The position numbers and the translations under genes are program-made. Under the pieces are notes generated by a model. It made no database searches. It was given only the letters and a program-made list of their open reading frames with translations, and had not been told where the DNA came from. From the NCBI GenBank assembly GCA_964509075.1, contig CAZDWC010000008.1:1-64000 (forward strand): 64,000 nucleotides of DNA, read 5' to 3'. Source of the DNA: UBA7239 sp964509075. GTDB taxonomy: Bacteria; Pseudomonadota; Gammaproteobacteria; Pseudomonadales; UBA7239. This document shows positions 1 through 8,215 of this stretch, one piece after another. The stretch's first letter is position 1. Every line of letters begins with the position of its first letter.

Positions 1-3000
1 TGGTTTTCTGCGTGATGTTACCGCTGGCGTTGTAGGAGTAGCTGTAATTACCATCGGCCAGCGTCACCGCTTGCAAACGTGAGAGGCCGTCGTACTGAAA
101 CCCTGATTTGCCCAGATTGGTCAACGGATCCGGGTTGGGGTCTGTTACGCCAATCACGTTGCCGATGTCGTCATAGTCGTAATCCAGTGACAGCACATTG
201 CCACTGATGGTGGACGTGTCCAGAAATTTCTCTGGCGTTTGTGTGCGCGTCATGGTGTGGCCGTTGCCGAGTGTGGCGGTGTGAATACTGCCATCAGCAA
301 AATAGCTCAAGCCTCCGGCATTCACCAGCGGCGTGATGTTGCCGGCGTTGTCGTCATAATCAAGCCTGGTAGCCCGACCAAGTCCATCCGGCGCGTACAG
401 CGCTTTTTGCCCGTTGGGGTAAGTGAGCTGCTGCAAGCCGTCCAGATTGTCGTATTGATAACTGAAGCTGTAGTTCACCACCGGCGAATCTTGGTGGTTG
501 GTAAAGGTTTCACTCAGCAGGTTGTTGTTCTGGTCATAGCTGTATTGCCAGTAATCTTTGGCGTTGGCATTGGGCAGCACCGAATCCAGCGAGGCTGTTT
601 TGAGATTGCCGAACTTGTCGTATGTGAAATATTTCCAGCGCGCCTGCACGGCATCACCGTAGGCAATATATTGTTGCGTGGAAACCCGCTCCATTTTGTC
701 ATAGCCCTGATAAGACACCAGGTTGGTGTAGGAACTGCAATCAAAAGGTCCTATGCCTTGATAGTGATAGTTCAGCTTGTCCAGATTGTAACAATAGCCA
801 TGATCCTGGTATTCGTTCTGCTCACGGCTCACCAGTAACGGCTTGCCACTGGCGTAATAGAAAGTACGCGTTTTGCCATCCTGTGTCACCGCACTCAAGC
901 GCCCTACGCTGTTCTTGACCAGATCGGTGACGATGTAGTTGCCGGGACTGTCCTCCTGCTCGATCTTGATAAGAAATTTCTCGTCCGGATTGCCATAGGA
1001 GCGGTAGCTGTAACGCGTTTCGTAGTCGATACCTGCCACACGATTCAACACGCTAACCTGATCGGCCACGGTATGAGAATACCGCGCGGGCACCTTGCCA
1101 GTGTGGCCCTTGCTGGTCACCCGACCTAACACATCATAGTCCGTTGCTACACCTTGCATTTCTGTCTGGCTGTAGGAGACGTCCGATGCAAATACCTGAA
1201 AGTTCTGCAGGCGGTCATACGCAAAATTCTGACACAGCGCATCGGCGGTATCGCTGGCTGCGGTGCAGGATAACTCGACCAATCCCCTGCTATTTTTTGT
1301 CACGGTTTTCGTCATGCGCCCGCGCGTCAATTCCGTTTCCACAAAGGAAGGATAGGCAACGGCGACATCGGCATCGTCCGTGCGCGGCGTGGTAACGGCT
1401 TTGAGACGATTCAGACGATCATACGTGTAGCTGCTGGTGGTGCTCACTTCGCCAGTTTTTGCCACAGTTTCCTGCTGAATATTACCCCTGCTGTCCAGTT
1501 GGCGACTGATGGTGGTGCCATCCGGCAGGGTGACGCTGGCTGGCACGCCGACACTGTAATATTGCAGCAAGGTCATGCCAGATGTTTTACCGGCGATACA
1601 AGTTAGATAGCCCGGCAATCTCTCATCAAAGGTAATCTTACCATCACCGTTTACATCACTACCTGGCGGCGTCGTACACCCCATATCGTAATAATTTTGC
1701 CAACTGACGACCTTTTTGATGTCACCACTGGCATGGCGCTCGTAGAATGTCGGTATACCATGATCCAGCACCGCCAATTGATTGCCATTGCTGTCAAAAT
1801 ATTTGTAAGTTGCAAATGTGGTGCCTGCATCTGTCACCCCCGTTGCCTGCTGCAGCACCTTGTAACGCAACACCGGCGAAACGCCTGAACCAATAGAAAA
1901 GATATTGGCGACACCGAAATTTGTCACTTTATTTACCTGCCCTGCTACAACTTCCGTGGTCGATCGCAAAGGATTGGTTGCCACAAATGAACCCTCCCAA
2001 CCTTCAAGAGGATCATAATCCTTGTCGTAATCTCCGCCCCAATAGGCATAATTGCTGGTATAGGTCTTGCCATTACGCACAATCTGCTTTTGTGTCAGCA
2101 GCGGCACCCATACGCGCGTATCACGCGTCGCAGGATAGGGCCGGTAATCATCCAGATTGGTGATATGTGCTTTTTTTCCGTACGTCATGGTTTCTGTTTG
2201 CATCAGCACACCTGGGCCGCCCCGCCCGCCACCGGGACAGTTGCCGTCATATATACGCTTTTCAATCAACAAGCCTCGGCGATGCAAATCGCGGCTGCGG
2301 TTGAGTGGGCCTTCAATCACACCAAGTGTTGCTGCTTCACCGATATGCTCGTAAGCAGTACAAATAGTTTTTCCGCCACTGGAAGCGCTGACATTCGTGA
2401 CATCATTTGTCGCTTGTGGATTCACGGGATCACCGGGGTAATAGTCATACGTCCACTCCACGTCATCCACGCTGCGCGCTTTGACTACGATATTGGAATG
2501 TCGATCCAGTGCGGCAGCATCGCAATAATGTGTCGCACAAAAATCCTGCGTGAAGCGCTGCTTGTCATAAGCGTACTCCGTCACTTGCCCCGTTGGCGAA
2601 ACCACCCGCGACAAATTGAATGGCGCGTCATGTTGCGGATACTCTGGCGGCGGATTGGTAGGCACATAATCATATTCCCAGCGCAAATCCGCATCGCCCA
2701 CCACACCGGTATCAATTTTAACCTGCCGCAGCAGTTGGTCAGCGTCATGATCATATTCGATGGTCACCCCCTGCCCTGTAATCGAGCTGAGCAGCGAACT
2801 TGCGTAATTGAAAGTAACTGTCACAGTTGCGCCCCCTGAACTGGAGGTCACTTGCACCGGGCGCAAGATGGAATCGTCTGCCAGTGGCGCTCTTTCATAG
2901 GCAATATTCATGGTATTGCCATTCAGATCACTGATCTGCGTTACCACGTAGCCTTCCTGATGACCCTGCCCCCATGTGCTACCGTAGCCTGTCAGCGCGC

Positions 3001-3781
3001 CTTTTTTATTGAAGACGTAACGCAAGCCTTCAGGTGAATACAGCACCAAGCCTCCTTGCGTGTGCGGGGGAAAGCCATCTGCCACTGCAATTTCTTCCGA
3101 ATAAGGCAAACAAGTAGCCAGCCAATGATTTTTGGTAATGTACGCCGTCAATGGTTTTTGGCTGCCGGACTCCTTTAGAATGACCGGATACAGCACCTGC
3201 CGCGAACTGTCGGGCAATTCCAGCACCGGCAGCTGGTTGGCGTATCCGCCACTGCTCCACGCGCCGATATGGCATTCGTCCATATACCATTGCTGTTGCG
3301 GCTGCGCCGGCGTATGTGGAAAGCCCGGAATTCGCGGATCATCTGCGGCAAAATTCTGTGCCCACGCAGGAATGACACGGCTTTCCAAGCTGCCGCCGCC
3401 CAGATCTTCCATCGGCAGCCAGATCCGACCGAAGTGGATATCCCAACCTGGCCCCATGCTGGCTTTGCCGCCAGACGTCGTCGCCCATTTGCCATTGTCC
3501 AGCGATCCCACCTGCCCTGATCCGGCATTCTGCAGCGTGTTGTAGGTACGCGTGATATTGATATTCATGCCGCCGTTATTGGCAAACACATAATCGGTGT
3601 AGATACGCTTGAGACTGCCGCTGAAAGGATCAACATACTCGTTGGCCTGGCCCTTCTGATATTCGCGCTGCTCCCCGAACCCACTCTCCTGATAGTTGCC
3701 GGGAATGTGCAAGTTGTCATCTGCCCACAACACACCCGAAAACACGCAACCGATGGCAGAACACACAATGAATTTTTTCAT
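1..3781 (-). CDS. Secreted RHS/YD-repeat protein (3' end outside window)
   Basis: One reading frame stays open on the minus strand from the start to the left edge, giving about 1260 residues without the C-terminus. It begins MKKFIVCSAIGCVFSGVLWA, a Sec-type signal peptide, then a YQESGFGEQREYQKGQANEYVDPFSGSL-like N-terminus of the kind that opens RHS shells. YD-type repeats follow, for example YAYDKQRF, YTYDRLNRL, LDYDYDDIGNVIGV, FQYDGLSRLQAV and YSYNASGNI. RHS repeats build a hollow beta shell around a variable C-terminal domain, which here lies beyond the window, so toxin, adhesin or other role cannot be decided. The loop DVNGDGKITFDE (1622-1657) matches an EF-hand calcium loop. The start at 3781 is preferred to 3790 because AAGGAG lies 11 nt upstream of it and only 2 nt from the other. 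Confidence 0.85.
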   Translation of the reverse strand, partial: MKKFIVCSAIGCVFSGVLWADDNLHIPGNYQESGFGEQREYQKGQANEYVDPFSGSLKRIYTDYVFANNGGMNINITRTYNTLQNAGSGQVGSLDNGKWATTSGGKASMGPGWDIHFGRIWLPMEDLGGGSLESRVIPAWAQNFAADDPRIPGFPHTPAQPQQQWYMDECHIGAWSSGGYANQLPVLELPDSSRQVLYPVILKESGSQKPLTAYITKNHWLATCLPYSEEIAVADGFPPHTQGGLVLYSPEGLRYVFNKKGALTGYGSTWGQGHQEGYVVTQISDLNGNTMNIAYERAPLADDSILRPVQVTSSSGGATVTVTFNYASSLLSSITGQGVTIEYDHDADQLLRQVKIDTGVVGDADLRWEYDYVPTNPPPEYPQHDAPFNLSRVVSPTGQVTEYAYDKQRFTQDFCATHYCDAAALDRHSNIVVKARSVDDVEWTYDYYPGDPVNPQATNDVTNVSASSGGKTICTAYEHIGEAATLGVIEGPLNRSRDLHRRGLLIEKRIYDGNCPGGGRGGPGVLMQTETMTYGKKAHITNLDDYRPYPATRDTRVWVPLLTQKQIVRNGKTYTSNYAYWGGDYDKDYDPLEGWEGSFVATNPLRSTTEVVAGQVNKVTNFGVANIFSIGSGVSPVLRYKVLQQATGVTDAGTTFATYKYFDSNGNQLAVLDHGIPTFYERHASGDIKKVVSWQNYYDMGCTTPPGSDVNGDGKITFDERLPGYLTCIAGKTSGMTLLQYYSVGVPASVTLPDGTTISRQLDSRGNIQQETVAKTGEVSTTSSYTYDRLNRLKAVTTPRTDDADVAVAYPSFVETELTRGRMTKTVTKNSRGLVELSCTAASDTADALCQNFAYDRLQNFQVFASDVSYSQTEMQGVATDYDVLGRVTSKGHTGKVPARYSHTVADQVSVLNRVAGIDYETRYSYRSYGNPDEKFLIKIEQEDSPGNYIVTDLVKNSVGRLSAVTQDGKTRTFYYASGKPLLVSREQNEYQDHGYCYNLDKLNYHYQGIGPFDCSSYTNLVSYQGYDKMERVSTQQYIAYGDAVQARWKYFTYDKFGNLKTASLDSVLPNANAKDYWQYSYDQNNNLLSETFTNHQDSPVVNYSFSYQYDNLDGLQQLTYPNGQKALYAPDGLGRATRLDYDDNAGNITPLVNAGGLSYFADGSIHTATLGNGHTMTRTQTPEKFLDTSTISGNVLSLDYDYDDIGNVIGVTDPNPDPLTNLGKSGFQYDGLSRLQAVTLADGNYSYSYNASGNITQKT

Positions 3782-3832
3782 GTACAACATAGCTCCTTGC
3801 TAATAAATAGATCCTGAGAGAGATACGCAGCA

Positions 3833-4075
3833 TTACTCCACGTGCGTTAAAACCTGTGGCTGCAACATGAGCCCGGGTTCGGGAGAGTTTTCAACAAGAT
3901 AGCCTGACAAGGTATTCGTCAGAGGCACAGCACTGGCGGGTGGAGAATGCGGAGGCGCCTGGCCCGTCAAATTGACAGCTGGCTCAATCGCCGAAACCGG
4001 CGCTTTATCACAAGCCAAAAAGGCGGCAAAGGCCAAACCGATGGAAAAAACAATACCTACAGTCTTCCTTGTCAT
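3833..4075 (-). CDS. Small putative lipoprotein upstream of the RHS gene
   Basis: This 80-82 residue protein begins M(S)MTRKTVGIVFSIGLAFAAFLAC. That is a short hydrophobic signal ending in FLAC, a somewhat atypical lipobox, so it is probably a lipoprotein. The rest is proline and serine rich (PPHSPPASAVPLTN), with no recognised domain. It ends about 50 nt before the RHS gene, and one promoter precedes both, so they are likely co-transcribed. Two in-frame ATGs exist (4081 and 4075). AGGGA lies 6 nt upstream of 4075, which favours the shorter form. Function is unknown; a chaperone, anchor or immunity role for the RHS protein would be a guess from position only. Confidence 0.6.
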   Translation of the reverse strand: MTRKTVGIVFSIGLAFAAFLACDKAPVSAIEPAVNLTGQAPPHSPPASAVPLTNTLSGYLVENSPEPGLMLQPQVLTHVE

Positions 4076-4122
4076 ACTCATTCCCTGTTTTTCACGGCTG
4101 GCAGCCTGCCAAGCCGTTGCGA

Positions 4123-4151
4123 AAAATACTGGCTCGGGTCCCCTCTGTCAA
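4123..4151 (-). promoter_or_regulatory. Sigma70-type promoter of the lipoprotein-RHS unit
   Basis: Minus strand: a perfect -35 TTGACA (4146-4151), a 17-nt spacer and a -10 TATTTT (4123-4128). The start of transcription would be near 4116, about 35-40 nt before the lipoprotein start codon. Confidence 0.65.
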
Positions 4152-4306
4152 TCAGGTATCCTGCTGCTGCCTGCACCTCAGCGGAATAGACGACCCCAGA
4201 AGCGGCATTTGCGTATGGCATGCCTTGCGGCTAGCCCTGCACTATCGTCTGCATTATTCTCCGCAGCACTTACCACACAACAATACTCACAAGGCGCCCG
4301 ATTTCC

Positions 4307-5071
4307 ATGACGACACGGCCAACCCGCAAACCCTGGCATTACGCACTATTGCTCTGTGCCGCGCTGATTCCACTGGCCGCCAACAGCGCCACGCTGGATG
4401 ACAACCTCAAAGCCATGCAGGCCACCAATGCCGAAGCCGGCGCGGTGCAGAAAAACATCGCCGACTTGCAAACGCAAACGCAAAACATGGTCGAGGAATA
4501 CAAGCGCCTGACGCAGAACGTCGACTATCAGGATGAATACACGCAGGAGATGAAAGATCGCATCGCTGCGCAGGAAAAGGAAATGGCCAGCCTGCGTGAG
4601 CAACTGGCGAGCCGGCAGATCACCCAGCAGCGCATCGTGCCCCTGATGCGCAGCATGGCCGACACACTGGAACAGTTTGTCGCGCTGGATCTGCCTTTCC
4701 ATCAGGAAGAACGTCTTGCACGCGTGACAAAAGTTAAACAGCAACTCGCCAGCGCATCCATTTCCCTGCAGGACAAATACCGCAGCTTGCTCGAAGCCTA
4801 TCAACAGGAACTGGAATTCGGCCGCAGTCTCGAAGCCTGGCGTGGCGAACTGAAACTCGGCGACGAAGCACTCACGGTGGAATACCTACGACTCGGGCGC
4901 AGCGCGTTCTATTTCCAATCCATGGACGGCGCCCGCAGCGGCTACTGGGACAAAGCTTATAAACAGTGGGTGGAATTGCCGCGCGACTACAACGAAGACA
5001 TCAAGCACGGCCTGCGCATTGCCCGCAACCAGATGGCGCCGCAATTGCTCGCGCTGCCGATGAAGCGCTGA
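4307..5071 (+). CDS. DUF3450 periplasmic coiled-coil protein of the TonB2 cluster
   Basis: The 254-residue protein has an N-terminal signal peptide (KPWHYALLLCAALIPLAANSA). A long heptad-rich coiled coil spans roughly residues 30-100, and the C-terminal half is conserved (EYLRLGRSAFYFQSMDG, GYWDKAYKQWVEL). This is the DUF3450 family, usually first in clusters with ExbB/ExbD/TonB paralogues. No catalytic site is visible. It probably acts in the periplasm as a structural or regulatory partner of the energy-transducing complex. It begins a tightly packed six-gene run on the plus strand and ends 10 nt before the next gene. No clear Shine-Dalgarno sequence precedes the ATG. Confidence 0.8.
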   Translation: MTTRPTRKPWHYALLLCAALIPLAANSATLDDNLKAMQATNAEAGAVQKNIADLQTQTQNMVEEYKRLTQNVDYQDEYTQEMKDRIAAQEKEMASLREQLASRQITQQRIVPLMRSMADTLEQFVALDLPFHQEERLARVTKVKQQLASASISLQDKYRSLLEAYQQELEFGRSLEAWRGELKLGDEALTVEYLRLGRSAFYFQSMDGARSGYWDKAYKQWVELPRDYNEDIKHGLRIARNQMAPQLLALPMKR

Positions 5072-5081
5072 GGAGACCGAC

Positions 5082-6473
5082 ATGAACACTCACGCTTGCA
5101 TCAAAAATCTTGCAACCGCATTCGTCGCACTCGGCTTGTCTGTCAGCGTCGCCTTTGCCCAAACCGTGCCGGCAACACAAGCGGTCACCGATCTCGATCA
5201 GCTGCTCGCCAAAGTTCAGGCCGAACATGAAAAGGAACGCGCACTCAATCGCCAGCGCGAAGCCGAATTCCTGAAAGCGCGCGATCAGCAGCAGCAACTG
5301 CTGGAAAAAGCCCGCACCGCGTATTACCTCGCACAGGCGAAAAACAATCCCGCCAAAATGCAGGCTGAAGCCAATGATGTCGAGCTGGCCAAATTGCGCA
5401 AGGAATTGCAGCAGAGCGTGGCCGATATGGGCGATGTGTTCAGCATCTACCGCCAGTTTGCCACCGACTTCAGCACCATATTGAATGAATCACAAATCGG
5501 CGCGCAATTTCCGACACGCCAAATGGAATTGCAAACACTCAACAAGCCTGAAGCACTGCCGACTATTGACGACATGGAACGCCTGTGGTTTCTGGTGCAG
5601 CAGGAGATGACGGAATCCGGAAAAATTGTCAGCTACGACGGCAAGATAGTCTCAGCCAGCGGTGCAGCGAAAGAGGCCAAGGTGCTGCGCGTCGGCAATC
5701 TCGGCGCCTTCAGTGGCGATCAATTCCTGCGCTATGTACCGGAGACCAGCGAATTCATCGCACCCGACAAGCAGCCGGAAAAACGTTTTACGCGCATGGC
5801 GGCCAGCTTTTCCGGCAGCGAAGGTGAAATTGGCGCCGTGCCAGTGGATCCGACACGCGGCAGCCTGCTCGGCATGCTGGCGCGCACGCCGGATCTTGCA
5901 GAGCGTATCGAGCAGGGCGGCAAGGTCGGTTATCTCACCATTGCCGTCGGCATCGTCGGTTTGCTGATCACGTTTTACCGCTCGCTCTACTTGTTGTGGA
6001 TTCGCGCCGGCGTGCTGAAACAGATTGCCAACAGCAATACACCTGCAGACAGCAATCCGCTCGGCCGCATCATGCTTAGCGTGAAAAATGTTTCTGCTGA
6101 TGACGAGGAAACCATCCAGTACAAACTCGATGAAGCCATCCTCAAGGAAATTCCGCGCCTTGAATACGGCCACACCATCATCAAGCTGTTTGCCGCGATT
6201 GCGCCCATGCTCGGTCTGCTCGGCACCGTGACCGGTATGATCAAGACCTTTGAAGCGATCAGTTTGTTTGGTGGCGGCGATCCGAAACTGATGGCCGCCG
6301 GCATTTCGGAAGCACTGGTGTGTACGGTTCTCGGCCTGCTGGTGGCGGTGCCGCTGCTGCTGGGACACAACAGCGTGACAGGGCTGGCAAAAGCCCTGAT
6401 CCAGCGACTGGATGAACAGAGCGCGGGCATCCTCGCCCGCAACATGGAAAAGAGCAAGTTCGCGAGAAAATGA
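5082..6473 (+). CDS. ttpC: TtpC-like MotA/TolQ/ExbB proton-channel family protein
   Basis: This is a 463-residue fusion. A signal peptide (NLATAFVALGLSVSVAFA) is followed by a periplasmic coiled coil at about 40-110 and a further periplasmic region. The C-terminal MotA/TolQ/ExbB channel domain is at about 280-455, with the signature AAIAPMLGLLGTVTGMIKTF and a last helix containing SEALVCTVLGLLVAVPLLL. In Vibrio TonB2 systems TtpC is the extra integral membrane protein needed with ExbB2/ExbD2. Length and layout agree with that family. A GAGGAGA Shine-Dalgarno stands in front of the ATG. The stop overlaps the start of exbB. Confidence 0.82.
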   Translation: MNTHACIKNLATAFVALGLSVSVAFAQTVPATQAVTDLDQLLAKVQAEHEKERALNRQREAEFLKARDQQQQLLEKARTAYYLAQAKNNPAKMQAEANDVELAKLRKELQQSVADMGDVFSIYRQFATDFSTILNESQIGAQFPTRQMELQTLNKPEALPTIDDMERLWFLVQQEMTESGKIVSYDGKIVSASGAAKEAKVLRVGNLGAFSGDQFLRYVPETSEFIAPDKQPEKRFTRMAASFSGSEGEIGAVPVDPTRGSLLGMLARTPDLAERIEQGGKVGYLTIAVGIVGLLITFYRSLYLLWIRAGVLKQIANSNTPADSNPLGRIMLSVKNVSADDEETIQYKLDEAILKEIPRLEYGHTIIKLFAAIAPMLGLLGTVTGMIKTFEAISLFGGGDPKLMAAGISEALVCTVLGLLVAVPLLLGHNSVTGLAKALIQRLDEQSAGILARNMEKSKFARK

Positions 6474-7015
6474 TGTCTGTGAACGTTTATGAACTGACGA
6501 GCGGCATTTCGCACCTGTTCGCACTGGGCGGCCCGGTGATGTGGGTGCTGCTGGGTGTCAGCTTGTTGATGTGGCTGCTGATTGTCGAGCGCTTCTGGTT
6601 TTTGCATTTCATTTTCCCGGCAATACGCGAAGGCTTGCTCCGAGAATGGCTGACACGCGCAGACCGTCAATCCTGGCGCGCACAGGCTGTCCGCCAACAA
6701 ACGGTGTGCGAAGTTCGCCTGCAACTCACCGCCTGGCTATCCACCATTCGCACGCTGATTGCCATATGCCCGCTGCTCGGCCTGCTCGGCACCGTCACCG
6801 GCATGATCGGCGTATTCGAAATCATTACCCTCACCGACGGCAACAGCCAGGCCATGGCCGGCGGCGTCTACCGCGCCACCATTCCCACCATGTCGGGTCT
6901 CGTGGTGTCGCTGAGTGCACAATATTTTTCGGCGCGTCTGCGCCATCTGGCCGCGCGTGAACAGCAGGTTTTTGCTGATGCACTCACGCACGAAGATGTT
7001 TTGACACGAGAATAA
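6470..7015 (+). CDS. exbB: ExbB-type biopolymer transport proton channel
   Basis: A 181-residue MotA/TolQ/ExbB family protein with three membrane segments, at about 20-45, 95-115 and 135-160, and the channel motif LIAICPLLGLLGTVTGMIGVF. With ExbD it forms the inner-membrane proton channel that energises TonB. It overlaps the upstream ttpC-like gene by 4 nt (ATGA), which points to translational coupling. A second ATG follows the first directly, so the start may be one codon later. It lies 13 nt before exbD. Confidence 0.88.
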   Translation: MMSVNVYELTSGISHLFALGGPVMWVLLGVSLLMWLLIVERFWFLHFIFPAIREGLLREWLTRADRQSWRAQAVRQQTVCEVRLQLTAWLSTIRTLIAICPLLGLLGTVTGMIGVFEIITLTDGNSQAMAGGVYRATIPTMSGLVVSLSAQYFSARLRHLAAREQQVFADALTHEDVLTRE

Positions 7016-7028
7016 GAGCAGAATTTTT

Positions 7029-7442
7029 ATGCGCACACGCCGCCATGATGTAGACGAAGCCGAAGTGTATATCGACATGACACCGATGCTCGACTTCGTG
7101 TTGAACATGCTGATCTTTTTTATTGTAACCACCACCTTTGTCAAAGCCACCGGCATCGACGTCAACATTCCCAACGCGCAATCCAGCAGCAGCCAGGAAA
7201 ACACCAACATCTTTGTCGCCATCACCGCCAAGGGCGAAGTGTGGATAGACAAACGCGAAGTGGATGTGCATTCCGTACGTGCCATCGTCGCGCGCATGCA
7301 TGCCGAAAATCCGGAAGCAGCTGCCGTGGTGCAATCGGACAGCGGCGCCAGCACCGGCACCTTGGTACAGGTGATGGACCAGATTCGCATGGCTGGCGTG
7401 GAAAAAATAGCCGTCGCTGCCAACGCACCTGGCAGCAAGTAA
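7029..7442 (+). CDS. exbD: ExbD-type biopolymer transport protein
   Basis: A 137-residue ExbD/TolR protein. A cytoplasmic N-terminus (EVYIDMTPMLDFVLNMLIFFIV) carries the conserved proton-path aspartate in the single membrane helix at about 17-40. The periplasmic domain with VWIDKREV and the C-terminal MDQIRMAGVEKIAVAA follows. It partners the neighbouring ExbB. The family is usually 130-145 residues, so it is full length. It is separated from tonB by 7 nt. Confidence 0.9.
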   Translation: MRTRRHDVDEAEVYIDMTPMLDFVLNMLIFFIVTTTFVKATGIDVNIPNAQSSSSQENTNIFVAITAKGEVWIDKREVDVHSVRAIVARMHAENPEAAAVVQSDSGASTGTLVQVMDQIRMAGVEKIAVAANAPGSK

Positions 7443-7449
7443 ACACACC

Positions 7450-8214
7450 ATGACAACGCATTCACGTCTCGGTTCTCTGCGATACCCGGTGGCGATTGCC
7501 GCCAGCCTCGTCGTGACTGCCTGTATTTTTGTGTTCATGCACAAATTGATCAGCGGTTCACCACTGCAAGTGGACACCGACAATATCGTCACTTCCATCA
7601 ACATCTACCAACCACCGGAAGACAAGCCACCACCACCACCGGAAACCCAGCCCGATGCTGCACCCGCACCCACGGCAGAGCCGACCATGGCGCCACTGTC
7701 GGTCAGCGCACCGGCTCCCTCACCGCAACTGAAAGCCGGTGGCCCACCCATCCCCTCGTTCGCACCGGCGTTTGATGATGTGTCGCTGACCAGTGGCAGC
7801 GGCGACATACTCGGCAGCGGCTTTGGCGATGGCAACGCATCGAGCTGGTCACCACCCGGCGATGACAAACTCGCGAAAAAAATTGCCGAAGCAGACAAGA
7901 AAGGCGCCGAGGGTTATCGCGAAGTGGTTCCCTACGGCACGCGCCAGCCCAACATTCCGGATTACGCCTGGAAGAACAAGATTGACGGCTGGGTGCTGGT
8001 AACCTTTGCCGTCAACACACGCGGCCATGTGGAAAACGTGCGTGTGCTTGATGCCAACCCGCGCGGCGTATTCGACCAGAATGTCATCGACGCCGTGCAG
8101 GACTGGATCTACGATCCCGCCGATTTCGGCGGCAGGAAAGTCAAAGTGCAGCTCACCCAGCGCATTGAACTGCACTGGCAAGATTATCCCAACAACAACA
8201 AGCAGCTGAAATGA
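7450..8214 (+). CDS. tonB: TonB-family energy transducer
   Basis: A 254-residue protein with an N-terminal membrane anchor (about 10-32) and a proline-rich spacer (PPEDKPPPPPETQPDAAPAP). The C-terminal TonB fold at about 160-250 contains VNTRGHVENVRVLDANPRGVF and AVQDWIYDP. It spans the periplasm to pull on the TonB box of outer-membrane receptors, powered by the ExbB/ExbD pair upstream. No TonB-dependent receptor gene occurs in the window, so its substrates cannot be inferred. Confidence 0.9.
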   Translation: MTTHSRLGSLRYPVAIAASLVVTACIFVFMHKLISGSPLQVDTDNIVTSINIYQPPEDKPPPPPETQPDAAPAPTAEPTMAPLSVSAPAPSPQLKAGGPPIPSFAPAFDDVSLTSGSGDILGSGFGDGNASSWSPPGDDKLAKKIAEADKKGAEGYREVVPYGTRQPNIPDYAWKNKIDGWVLVTFAVNTRGHVENVRVLDANPRGVFDQNVIDAVQDWIYDPADFGGRKVKVQLTQRIELHWQDYPNNNKQLK

Positions 8215-8215
8215 T

